Shown piece after piece: positions 15,539 through 22,999 of a stretch of DNA of 28,414 nt. The first letter of the stretch is position 1; each line of letters starts with the position of its first letter. Position numbers and translations under genes: made by a program. The stretch is taken from contig CAUPCB010000019.1 in assembly GCA_963509715.1 (NCBI GenBank), forward strand, positions 1 to 28,414, in the 5' to 3' direction. Source of the DNA: JABCPE02 sp963509715 (GTDB taxonomy: Bacteria > Bacteroidota > Bacteroidia > Flavobacteriales > Weeksellaceae). The notes below the pieces were generated by a model. That model saw nothing but the letters and a program-made list of their open reading frames with translations, searched no databases and was not told where the DNA came from.

Positions 15539-16627
15539 ATGAACCAGAGAATTTATTCACTATTTTTTGTTTTGATGTTCATGCTGTTTGGGAATACTGC
15601 TCTTGCTAGTGAACATGCAGATGGAGGTGAAAAAGCTTTTAATCCTTCTGAACTTATCAATCATCACATTTATGATACTCATGAGTGGCATATTGCTACC
15701 TTCAATGAAGGTGAAGAGGGGGAGTTTCATGTTACTATTCCATTGCCAGTAATTGTAAAGGATGAGAAAGGTTGGCATTTTTTCATGTCAAGTAGTGTGG
15801 CTCATGGAGAAGTAATAGATGGATATACTTTGGAGCATGGTGTTTTAGTGAATAAAGAAGGTTTGGAAAAAGCGCAAATTCCAGATTTGTTCAAAGGAAC
15901 TGAAAAAGTGTTTTACGATCTTTCTATTACTAAGAATGTTTTTGCATTGTTCATTTCTGTTTTGATTATCTTAGGATTATTCATTTCGATGGCAAATTCT
16001 TACAAGAAGTCTTTAGTGCCTACTGGAGTAGCGAGATTTTTCGAACCTGTTGTTTTATTGGTAAGAGATGGAATTGCAATTCCGAATATCGGTTCTAAAC
16101 ATTACAAGAAGTTTATGCCGTTCTTATTGACTATATTCTTCTTTATTTGGTTAAATAACTTGATAGGACTTGTTCCGTTTTTCCCTGGTGGGGCTAACCT
16201 TACAGGTAATATAGCGGTTACATTAGTTCTTTCTTTATTTACACTGTTTACTATTTTGCTGAACGCGAATAAAGATTATTGGAAACATATTTTTTGGCCG
16301 CCAGTACCATTTTTACTAAAGCCAATTATGATTCCATTGGAGATTATAGGTATTTTCACTAAGCCGTTCTCCTTGACGATGCGTCTTATGGCGAATATTA
16401 CAGCAGGGCACATTATGATTTTAAGTATTATTTCATTGATATTTATTTTCAAAAATGCAGCTTTAGGAGCAGTTTCTGTGCCATTGGCGTTGTTCGTTTC
16501 TATCTTGGAATTGTTAGTTGCAGCTTTACAAGCGTATATATTTACAATATTATCAGCTTTATATATTGGTATTGCAGTAGCAGAACATAGTCACGATGAT
16601 GCGCATGGGCATGCAGAAGGACACTAA
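15539..16627 (+). CDS. atpB: F0F1 ATP synthase subunit a
   Basis: 362 residues, the membrane stator subunit that forms the proton half-channels against the c-ring. It is longer than the E. coli protein (271) because of a signal peptide (..LFGNTALAS, near residue 23) and a roughly 110-residue extracytoplasmic domain before the first core helix, which is usual in Bacteroidota. The essential arginine is Arg282 in FSLTMRLMANITAGH, the aR210 equivalent. A conserved LVPFFPGGANLTGN loop lies earlier. The C-terminus is unusually His-rich: EHSHDDAHGHAEGH. It starts the atpBEFHAG cluster. Confidence 0.95.
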   Translation: MNQRIYSLFFVLMFMLFGNTALASEHADGGEKAFNPSELINHHIYDTHEWHIATFNEGEEGEFHVTIPLPVIVKDEKGWHFFMSSSVAHGEVIDGYTLEHGVLVNKEGLEKAQIPDLFKGTEKVFYDLSITKNVFALFISVLIILGLFISMANSYKKSLVPTGVARFFEPVVLLVRDGIAIPNIGSKHYKKFMPFLLTIFFFIWLNNLIGLVPFFPGGANLTGNIAVTLVLSLFTLFTILLNANKDYWKHIFWPPVPFLLKPIMIPLEIIGIFTKPFSLTMRLMANITAGHIMILSIISLIFIFKNAALGAVSVPLALFVSILELLVAALQAYIFTILSALYIGIAVAEHSHDDAHGHAEGH

Positions 16628-16677
16628 GAAAAAGAATTTTAATTTTAAACAATAATTTTAACTAAATATTTTTTATT

Positions 16678-16917
16678 ATGGAAGCAGTAAAAGAGACAGT
16701 ACATGCAATGTCTTACTTGAATTATGCAGCGATTTCACTTGCTGTATTAGGAGTAGCTTACGGTATTTCTAAAATTGGTTCTCATGCGATGGATGCTATC
16801 GCTAGACAACCAGAAGCGGCTGATAAGGTACAAGCTGCGATGTTGATCGCTTGTGGTCTTATCGAAGGTGCTGGACTTATCGGATTGATTTTCAGTGCTC
16901 CGTTCATGAAAGGATAA
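16678..16917 (+). CDS. atpE: F0F1 ATP synthase subunit c
   Basis: 79 residues forming a two-helix hairpin. The polar loop is AIARQPEAADK; the second helix carries the ion-binding carboxylate in ACGLIEGAGLIGLIF. No Thr or Ser follows that Glu and the Na+-ring Gln/Ser pattern is absent, so proton coupling is expected. Helix 1 contains the glycine-rich GVAYGISKIG. It is followed by a strong hairpin before atpF, which may raise its output relative to downstream genes, as c is needed in many copies per complex. Confidence 0.95.
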   Translation: MEAVKETVHAMSYLNYAAISLAVLGVAYGISKIGSHAMDAIARQPEAADKVQAAMLIACGLIEGAGLIGLIFSAPFMKG

Positions 16918-16928
16918 TCAAAAATCCT

Positions 16929-16968
16929 AATAATCTTGGTAACACGGTTGGTGCTTACCAAGATTATT
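16929..16968 (+). promoter_or_regulatory. Intercistronic hairpin between atpE and atpF
   Basis: A 14-bp perfect stem, AATAATCTTGGTAA (16929-16942) with TTACCAAGATTATT (16955-16968), and a possible CAC/GTG extension inside the loop. TTTTAAAATTTTG follows, an interrupted T run, so it could be a partial terminator or a 3'-end stabiliser for the atpB-atpE message. The 109-base gap is much wider than the others in the operon (5 to 54 bases). Confidence 0.75.
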
Positions 16969-17026
16969 TTAAAATTTTGTATTAAAAAATATTTAAAGTA
17001 AAATAAAAAAATAAAATAATTTAGAA

Positions 17027-17515
17027 ATGATAACACCGGGATTAGGTTTAGTTTTTTGGATGACTCTTACTTTTGCTGTATTGATGTTTCTTTTGGCAAA
17101 ATATGCATGGAAACCAATTCTTAATGCACTTAATGAGAGAGAAACAACAATCGTAGATGCTCTTAACCAAGCTAAATTGGCAAGAGAGGAAGTTCAGAAT
17201 TTAAAAGCTGAAAACGAAAGAATTATCCAAGAAGCTAAAATAGAAAAGGATAATATATTGAGAGAAGCAAGAGAAATCAGAGATAGAATGATTAACGAAG
17301 CGAAAGATACAGCTAAAGTAGAAGGAGAGAAAATGATAGAGGCTGCTAGACATTCTATCGCTATGGAAAAGGCTGCTGCTATAGATGATATGAAAAAGCA
17401 GATCAGTTCTTTATCTGTAGATATTGCTGAGACTATATTGAAGAAAAAATTGGATAATAAAGATGCCCAAAATGATTTAGTGGCTAATTTATTAAATGAT
17501 AAAAACTTAAACTAA
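17027..17515 (+). CDS. atpF: F0F1 ATP synthase subunit b
   Basis: 162 residues, the peripheral-stalk subunit. One N-terminal membrane helix (about residues 5-24, LGLVFWMTLTFAVLMFLLAK) is followed by the conserved WKPILNALNERE and then a long charged coiled coil (residues 35-140, repeated EAKxE, REAREIRD and EAK blocks). The C-terminal ISSLSVDIAETILKKKL is the part that meets delta. It is separated from atpE by the 109-base hairpin region and from atpH by 5 bases. Confidence 0.95.
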   Translation: MITPGLGLVFWMTLTFAVLMFLLAKYAWKPILNALNERETTIVDALNQAKLAREEVQNLKAENERIIQEAKIEKDNILREAREIRDRMINEAKDTAKVEGEKMIEAARHSIAMEKAAAIDDMKKQISSLSVDIAETILKKKLDNKDAQNDLVANLLNDKNLN

Positions 17516-17520
17516 TCCTT

Positions 17521-18063
17521 ATGAGTAACACAACAAAAGTTGCTAAAAGATACGCTCAGGGATTGTTGGATTTTACAACAGAAACTGGCAACACGGAGAC
17601 TGTATTCAATGAAATGAAAGATGTGGCAGAAACTATTTCTGGTTCTAAAGAATTGAGAAGTTTTTTCGCTACGCCTATTATAGACTACAGAAGAAAGCAG
17701 AGTGTTGCAAGTGAGATTTTTTCTAAATTTTCTGTTGTAACTAAAAACATGATTACCCTTGTTATCAAGCAGGGAAGAGAGAAATATTTAGAAGATATTG
17801 CTAAAGAATATGTAGAGAAAGTAGAGGAGATGAATGGGGTGCAAAAGGTAACCCTTACAACTGCTGAAGAACTTTCTCAACAGAGCTTAGATCAGATTGT
17901 AAAAACTTCATCTTTGATAGATGTTAATAAAAAGTATAAGATAAAGTCTATAATAAAACCAGAACTTATCGGTGGATATATCCTAAGAGTAGGAGACCAG
18001 CAGATTGATAACTCAGTGAGAACCCACTTGGCTAATCTTAGAAAAGAATTTCAACTTAATTAG
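17521..18063 (+). CDS. atpH: F0F1 ATP synthase subunit delta
   Basis: 180 residues, linking the peripheral stalk to the top of the F1 head. The N-terminal helical domain (VAKRYAQGLLDFTTETGN..) and the C-terminal domain (VEKVEEMNGVQKVTLTTAEELS.. to IIKPELIGGYILRVGDQQIDNSVRTHLANLRKEF) are both complete; the GGYILRVGDQQIDNS(V)RT block is the family's signature. It sits tightly between atpF (5 bases) and atpA (17 bases). Confidence 0.95.
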   Translation: MSNTTKVAKRYAQGLLDFTTETGNTETVFNEMKDVAETISGSKELRSFFATPIIDYRRKQSVASEIFSKFSVVTKNMITLVIKQGREKYLEDIAKEYVEKVEEMNGVQKVTLTTAEELSQQSLDQIVKTSSLIDVNKKYKIKSIIKPELIGGYILRVGDQQIDNSVRTHLANLRKEFQLN

Positions 18064-18080
18064 AAAAAACAACCAATAAA

Positions 18081-19661
18081 ATGGCAGGAATAAATCCAGC
18101 AGAAGTATCTGCAATATTGAAACAACAGTTAGCAAATTTTGATACTCAGTCTAATGTAGAAGAGGTAGGAACCGTATTACAAGTAGGAGATGGTATTGCT
18201 CGTATTTATGGTTTGGAAAATGTACAGTACGGAGAATTAGTAAAATTTGAAAGTGGAGTTGAAGGAATTGTATTAAACCTTGAAGAGGATAATGTAGGGG
18301 TGGCTCTACTTGGAGAATCTAAGAGAGTAAAAGAAGGTGATACAGTAAATAGAACTAAAAGAATCTCTTCTATCAAAGTAGGAGAAGGACTTTTGGGAAG
18401 AGTAGTAGACACTTTGGGTAATCCTATTGATGGTAAAGGTCCTATTGGAGGAGATTTATACGATATGCCTTTGGAGAGAAAAGCTCCTGGGGTTATCTAT
18501 CGTCAGCCAGTAAATGAGCCTTTGCAGACAGGTATTGTTGCGATAGACTCTATGATTCCTATCGGAAGAGGACAGAGAGAGTTGATTATTGGTGACCGTC
18601 AGACAGGTAAAACTACGGTAGCAATAGACACAATCTTGAATCAAAAAGAATTTTATGATGCAGGTCAGCCTGTATTCTGTATATATGTAGCAGTAGGACA
18701 AAAAGGTTCTACAGTAGCTCAAATCGTAAGAACACTAGAAGAAAGGGGTGCTATGGCTTATACAGTAGTAGTAGCAGCTAACGCTTCTGACCCTTCTCCA
18801 ATGCAAGTGTACGCTCCAATGGCAGGGGCTGCTATCGGTGAGTATTTTAGAGATACAGGACGCCCAGCATTGATAGTTTATGATGATTTATCTAAACAAG
18901 CGGTAGCATATAGAGAGTTGTCACTTCTATTAAGAAGACCACCAGGGCGTGAGGCTTATCCTGGGGATGTATTCTACCTTCACTCAAGATTGTTAGAAAG
19001 AGCAGCGAAAATCATCAAAGATGATACTATTGCATCTCAAATGAATGACCTTCCAGAAACATTGAAACCTATGGTAAAAGGTGGTGGTTCATTGACAGCG
19101 CTTCCTATCATCGAAACTCAGGCAGGGGATGTATCTGCATATATTCCTACCAATGTGATTTCCATTACAGATGGACAGATTTTCTTGGAGTCTGATCTAT
19201 TCAATTCAGGGGTAAGACCTGCGATTAATGTGGGTATTTCTGTATCAAGGGTAGGGGGTAATGCTCAGATTAAATCTATGAAGAAAGTTTCAGGAACATT
19301 GAAACTTGACCAAGCTCAATATAAAGAATTAGAAGCATTTGCTAAATTCGGTTCTGACCTAGATGCTGCTACTTTGGCGGTAATTTCTAAGGGAGAAAAG
19401 AATGTGGAAATTCTAAAACAACCAGTAAACTCACCGCTTCCAGTGGAAGACCAAGTAGCGATGATTTATGCTGGAACAGAAAACTTGTTAAAAGATATTC
19501 CTGTAGCAAAAGTGAGAACATTCCAAAAAGAATATGTAGGATTATTAAAAACTGCACATCCAGAGGTAATGTCTGCACTAAAAGCTGGTAAAATCGATAA
19601 AGATTTGACAGATGTGTTGAAACAAGTGGCATTAGATTTAGTAGCGAAATACAATAATTAA
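18081..19661 (+). CDS. atpA: F0F1 ATP synthase subunit alpha
   Basis: 526 residues, a non-catalytic nucleotide-binding subunit of the alpha3beta3 head. The Walker A motif GDRQTGKTT begins at about residue 171, the DELSE-like region appears as YDDLSKQAVAYRELSLLLRRPPGREAYPGD, and the alpha-subunit signature PAINVGISVSRVGG near residue 380 contains the arginine finger that completes the beta catalytic site. The N-terminal beta barrel and C-terminal helical domain are complete. Length is slightly above E. coli (513). Confidence 0.97.
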   Translation: MAGINPAEVSAILKQQLANFDTQSNVEEVGTVLQVGDGIARIYGLENVQYGELVKFESGVEGIVLNLEEDNVGVALLGESKRVKEGDTVNRTKRISSIKVGEGLLGRVVDTLGNPIDGKGPIGGDLYDMPLERKAPGVIYRQPVNEPLQTGIVAIDSMIPIGRGQRELIIGDRQTGKTTVAIDTILNQKEFYDAGQPVFCIYVAVGQKGSTVAQIVRTLEERGAMAYTVVVAANASDPSPMQVYAPMAGAAIGEYFRDTGRPALIVYDDLSKQAVAYRELSLLLRRPPGREAYPGDVFYLHSRLLERAAKIIKDDTIASQMNDLPETLKPMVKGGGSLTALPIIETQAGDVSAYIPTNVISITDGQIFLESDLFNSGVRPAINVGISVSRVGGNAQIKSMKKVSGTLKLDQAQYKELEAFAKFGSDLDAATLAVISKGEKNVEILKQPVNSPLPVEDQVAMIYAGTENLLKDIPVAKVRTFQKEYVGLLKTAHPEVMSALKAGKIDKDLTDVLKQVALDLVAKYNN

Positions 19662-19675
19662 AATATAAACCAATT

Positions 19676-19695
19676 TGTTCTAAATTTTTGGAACA
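19676..19695 (+). other. Imperfect hairpin between atpA and atpG
   Basis: TGTTCTAA (19676-19683) can pair with TTGGAACA (19688-19695) with one G-U pair and an ATTT loop, in the 54-base gap between alpha and gamma. No T run follows. Short enough to be chance in AT-rich DNA. Confidence 0.25.
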
Positions 19696-19715
19696 TAAAA
19701 AAGTAAGTTTATCAG

Positions 19716-20576
19716 ATGGCGAATTTAAAGGAGATTAGAGGCAGAATAACATCTATATCATCTACGATGCAGATTACGAGTGCGATGAAGATGGTTTCGG
19801 CAGCGAAACTAAAAAAAGCACAAGATGCCATTACGATGCTTAGACCTTATTCTGAAAAACTTCAGGAACTTATTCAAAAAGTGAGTACAGGTTCTGAAGG
19901 AAGTTTGTCAGAGTATGCTCAGAAAAGAGAAGTCAAAAAAATACTTTATATCGCTATTTCTTCTAATAGAGGTTTGGCAGGAGCTTTTAACTCATCAGTG
20001 ATTAAAGAGCTGAATGCTAATTATAAACAAAAAGAAGATGTAGAAATAGAAGTTCTTACGATAGGGAAAAAAGTTTTCGATGCAGTAAGAAGGGTGAGAA
20101 CGGTATATGATAACCAAAGTTCTATTTACGATAGTGTAAGTTTTGAGGCTGTTTCTAAACTGACTAGTGCTGTGATGAAAGACTTCAGCGAAGGAATTTT
20201 TGATGAAGTGTATTTGGTTTATAATAAATTTATTAACGCAGCAACACAGGAGGTAAGAACTGAGCAGTTACTACCGATTACGATGCCAGAACAAGCTGAA
20301 GAGGATGCAGAATCAGACTACATCTTTGAACCTGATAAGCAGACGATATTGGAAACATTGATTCCTAAGTCTATAAAAACACAGGTTTATAAGGCGTTAT
20401 TAGATTCTATAGCATCTGAGCATGGAGCAAGGATGACCGCGATGCATAAAGCGACAGACAATGCTAATGCCCTGAAAAATGAATTGGTTATCTTCTATAA
20501 CAAAGCTCGTCAGGCAGCGATTACTAATGAAATCTTGGAAATCGTTTCTGGTGCGGAAGCATTGAAAAAAGGATAA
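19716..20576 (+). CDS. atpG: F0F1 ATP synthase subunit gamma
   Basis: 286 residues, the rotating central shaft. The N-terminal coiled coil MANLKEIRGRITSISSTMQI..ITSAMKMVSAAKLKKAQ and the C-terminal EHGARMTAMHKATDNA.. to ARQAAITNEILEIVSGAEAL are the two helices of the shaft and strongly conserved. The middle domain has the usual SNRGLAGAFNSSV motif. It is the last gene of the cluster; a strong terminator starts 32 bases after it, so beta and epsilon (atpD, atpC) are not in this operon. Confidence 0.96.
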   Translation: MANLKEIRGRITSISSTMQITSAMKMVSAAKLKKAQDAITMLRPYSEKLQELIQKVSTGSEGSLSEYAQKREVKKILYIAISSNRGLAGAFNSSVIKELNANYKQKEDVEIEVLTIGKKVFDAVRRVRTVYDNQSSIYDSVSFEAVSKLTSAVMKDFSEGIFDEVYLVYNKFINAATQEVRTEQLLPITMPEQAEEDAESDYIFEPDKQTILETLIPKSIKTQVYKALLDSIASEHGARMTAMHKATDNANALKNELVIFYNKARQAAITNEILEIVSGAEALKKG

Positions 20577-20607
20577 GATTATATCATAATATAAGGTTTT
20601 AAAGTTG

Positions 20608-20642
20608 AAAATGAGTATCAGTTTTTCTGATACTCATTTTTT
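20608..20642 (+). terminator. Intrinsic terminator of the ATP synthase operon
   Basis: A 14-bp perfect stem, AAAATGAGTATCAG (20608-20621) with CTGATACTCATTTT (20627-20640), 5-base loop, and T run to 20642. The rest of the 289-base gap before nrdB holds only the promoter-like box at 20831. Confidence 0.92.
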
Positions 20643-20830
20643 ATGCGCAATCATTATTGTTTAATTTTATCTTGTTTATTCATCGAATATTTTTAATGTT
20701 GTTTAATTGTAAATTAAGGTAAAACACTATTGTATTTTATAACACATTTATTTATAAGGCTTTGCCAAGGTGTGGAAAACTTTTGAGAGAGATAACTTTT
20801 TAAGAAAGTATTTATTTCTATTTTTATTTC

Positions 20831-20838
20831 TACTTTTG
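20831..20838 (+). promoter_or_regulatory. Candidate -7 box of the ribonucleotide reductase operon
   Basis: TACTTTTG matches TAnnTTTG, 28 bases before the nrdB ATG. No convincing -33 box is seen. A DnaA-box-like TTTTCCACA lies upstream on the minus strand at 20771-20779; its meaning is uncertain. Confidence 0.5.
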
Positions 20839-20865
20839 CAAATACTAATCTGAAAAAGTATCATC

Positions 20866-21825
20866 ATGGGAATATTTGATAAAAGAGAAAATTACAAGCC
20901 GTTTGAATATCCAGAAATCATGCAGTTTGTAGATTCCATGAATAAGTCCTTCTGGGTGCATTCTGAGGTGGAATTTACAGCTGATATTCAGGATTTCAAG
21001 GCGAATTTGAGTCCGATAGAAAAAGAAGCTGTAAAGAGAGCTTTGCTGGGAATAGCACAAGTGGAGGTTTCTGTGAAGACTTTTTGGGGAGACCTTTACG
21101 ACCTTTTCCCAAAGCCAGAGTTTAATGGACTTGGAGCTACTTTTGCAGAATGTGAGTTCCGCCACTCAGAGGCGTATTCTAGACTATTGGAAGTGTTAGG
21201 GTACAATAATGAGTTTGAAAACTTACTAGAAGTTCCTATTTTCAAGGAGAGAAATCAAGTTTTGAAGGAGTATCTTTCTAAGAATAAAGAAAACGCTTTG
21301 GAGAGAATTTTGTTTTTTACTTTGATTATAGAAAACGCTTCGTTATTCAGTCAATTTGCGACTATTTTGTCATTTACTCGTTTTAAGGGATACATGAAAA
21401 ATGTAGCAAACATCATCGCTTGGACATCCGTTGATGAGCAGACACATGCCAATGCTGGAATTTTTATTATCAAAAAGATTTTTGAGGAAAATCCAGACAT
21501 GAAGGAAAGAGGAATGAAGGAGATAGAAGGCTTTATGAAAAATTATATAGAGCTGGAAGACAAGATGTTAGATTGGATTTTTGAAAATGGAGAACTTGAC
21601 TTTTTCAGCAAAAAAGATTTGGCTAATTATATGAGATACAGGTTGGATGATTCTTTGGTACAGCTGGGATTGGGCAGACCTTTTGGAATAACAGGAGATG
21701 AAATAAAGCCGATGCTTTGGTTTGAAGAAGAAGTTTTCGCGAATGAACTAGATGACTTCTTTGCGAAAAGACCAACAGCCTACACAAAACATGATAAATC
21801 CATCACGGAGGACGATTTATTCTAA
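20866..21825 (+). CDS. nrdB: Class I ribonucleotide reductase, radical-generating subunit beta (class Id-like)
   Basis: 319 residues; makes the radical that starts ribonucleotide reduction in NrdA. Probable metal ligands are Glu67, Glu97 and His100 (ECEFRHSEAY), Glu156 (LIIENAS), Glu191 and His194 (SVDEQTH). The first ligand is Glu, whereas E. coli NrdB has Asp84. Tyr104 is in the radical-tyrosine position, and Tyr306 and Trp30 match radical-transfer residues. The Glu-first site, length and group match the flavobacterial class Id enzymes such as that of F. johnsoniae, which use a dimanganese centre and leave the tyrosine unoxidised; this is inferred. There is no N-terminal ATP cone, and no nrdI in the window. 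First gene of a five-gene run ending in nrdA. Confidence 0.93.
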   Translation: MGIFDKRENYKPFEYPEIMQFVDSMNKSFWVHSEVEFTADIQDFKANLSPIEKEAVKRALLGIAQVEVSVKTFWGDLYDLFPKPEFNGLGATFAECEFRHSEAYSRLLEVLGYNNEFENLLEVPIFKERNQVLKEYLSKNKENALERILFFTLIIENASLFSQFATILSFTRFKGYMKNVANIIAWTSVDEQTHANAGIFIIKKIFEENPDMKERGMKEIEGFMKNYIELEDKMLDWIFENGELDFFSKKDLANYMRYRLDDSLVQLGLGRPFGITGDEIKPMLWFEEEVFANELDDFFAKRPTAYTKHDKSITEDDLF

Positions 21826-21851
21826 ACTCTAAAAAAAAACAATAATAAACC

Positions 21852-22100
21852 ATGTATAGTAGAATTCAACAAGAGAAAGAATTGAGCCTAAATGATGACT
21901 TCCGTTTGGGTGAGTATATTTATATGGGAATGGGATTAGTAGGAGAGCATAGAGTGTGTATTTCAGTGGGTTATAAAATAGAATATTGCATAAAAAAAGC
22001 AAAACAATTTGCGGAAGCAGACCCAAATGTAAAGTTTACCCATGTCAATAAAGTGAAAGTAGGCGAGCTGGAAGCTTGTGAAAAATTTGAAATAGAATAA
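21852..22100 (+). CDS. Small protein of unknown function in the ribonucleotide reductase operon
   Basis: 82 residues, family not recognised. It reads as a soluble protein: charged start (QQEKELSLNDDFRLGEY), a short hydrophobic core (IYMGMGLVGEHRVCISVGY), a helix (CIKKAKQFAEADP) and an acidic end. Cys37, Cys46 and Cys75 have no obvious pairing. It starts 26 bases after nrdB and ends 5 bases before the next gene, so it is translated from the nrd message. Coding is supported by the close packing and codon use like the neighbours. Confidence 0.72.
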   Translation: MYSRIQQEKELSLNDDFRLGEYIYMGMGLVGEHRVCISVGYKIEYCIKKAKQFAEADPNVKFTHVNKVKVGELEACEKFEIE

Positions 22101-22105
22101 AAATT

Positions 22106-22465
22106 ATGGGACATTTTGTAGAAAATAAAGTAGGAGCACAAAAACAAATTCTATGCGTATTTGCAAATATATCTAAGGAAGAACTGCACGAAAAGATTAA
22201 GCAAAGAATGGCAGATGCAGGCTACAAAGCGCTTTCTGAAAGTATTAAAAATACAATCTACGAAAAAGGAAATAGAACGCTGAGACTTTTATTTGGGATA
22301 TTTGTTGATTACTTTAAATGTTCTATCCATATCAGTGAAAATGAAAATAATCAAATAGAAGTATTTGTAAAAAAAGAAACTACGGGATTTTCAGGAGGAA
22401 TTATCGGAATGACTCAGGTAGATGATAAGTTGAAATCAGTATATAAGCTCTTAGAAACTTTGTAA
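22106..22465 (+). CDS. Protein of unknown function in the ribonucleotide reductase operon
   Basis: 119 residues, not recognised. It shows an amphipathic helix ISKEELHEKIKQRMADAGYK (23-42), a strand-rich centre (NRTLRLLFGIFVDYFKCSIHI), a charged loop with ENENNQIEVFVKKE, and a small Gly-rich turn FSGGIIGMTQ. There is no signal peptide. It is packed 5 bases after the 82-residue gene and 10 bases before the acetyltransferase gene, in the middle of nrdB..nrdA. A role in metal loading, radical maintenance or allosteric control of the reductase would fit the place but nothing in the sequence shows it. Confidence 0.75.
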   Translation: MGHFVENKVGAQKQILCVFANISKEELHEKIKQRMADAGYKALSESIKNTIYEKGNRTLRLLFGIFVDYFKCSIHISENENNQIEVFVKKETTGFSGGIIGMTQVDDKLKSVYKLLETL

Positions 22466-22475
22466 TTCGTTTCCG

Positions 22476-22973
22476 ATGGAGTTTAGAAAAGCGGAGCAAG
22501 CGGATTTTGAGCAGATTTGGGAGATAATTTCCTTTGCAAAGGAAACTCGTAAAAACGAAGGCAGCACCCAGTGGCAGGACGGCTATCCAAATGAAGAAAC
22601 AATACAAAATGATATTCAGAAAGGATATGGTTTTGTTTTTGAAGAAGAGAGTGTTGTGAATCTTTATGCAGCCATTATTTTTGACAAAGAACCTGCTTAT
22701 GAAGAGCTAAAAAACTGGGAAGGGCAGGGAGATTATCTTACACTCCACAGGATAGCAGTTTCCAAAGAAGCAAAAGGAAAAGGTTTGGGGCAAAAAATTC
22801 TGCAGGAAGCGGAAAAATTAGCAAAAGAAAAGGGAATAGAGAGTATCCGCATAGATACTAATTTTGATAATATTCCGATGCTGAAAATTATAGAAAAAGA
22901 AGGCTATAAATACCGAGGAGAGGTGTATTTCCGAGGCAGCGCTAGAAAAGCATTTGAGAAAAATTTAAAATAA
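22476..22973 (+). CDS. GNAT family N-acetyltransferase
   Basis: 165 residues with the GNAT fold: an N-terminal RKAEQADFEQIWEII, a central strand YLTLHRIAVSKEAKGKGLGQKIL holding the acetyl-CoA pyrophosphate loop (KGKGLG), and the C-terminal GYKYRGEVYFRG. The LHRIAV version is common in Bacteroidota. Substrate unknown; the family covers small amines, amino acids, and protein N-termini. It lies between the two unknown genes and nrdA with gaps of 10 and 26 bases, so it is part of the operon by position, though it may simply be carried along. Confidence 0.88.
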   Translation: MEFRKAEQADFEQIWEIISFAKETRKNEGSTQWQDGYPNEETIQNDIQKGYGFVFEEESVVNLYAAIIFDKEPAYEELKNWEGQGDYLTLHRIAVSKEAKGKGLGQKILQEAEKLAKEKGIESIRIDTNFDNIPMLKIIEKEGYKYRGEVYFRGSARKAFEKNLK

Positions 22974-22999
22974 AACTATATTTATATAACAGAGAAAAA

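Noticed and set aside
20771..20779. DnaA-box-like TTTTCCACA (minus strand) upstream of nrdB
   Set aside because: A single 9-base near-consensus site is expected by chance in AT-rich DNA. DnaA control of nrd genes is known in E. coli but nothing else here supports it, and there is no box cluster to suggest an origin.
20700..20860. NrdR boxes before nrdB
   Set aside because: An ACACTATTGT stretch partly resembles the NrdR motif, but the second half-site and the typical paired spacing are missing.
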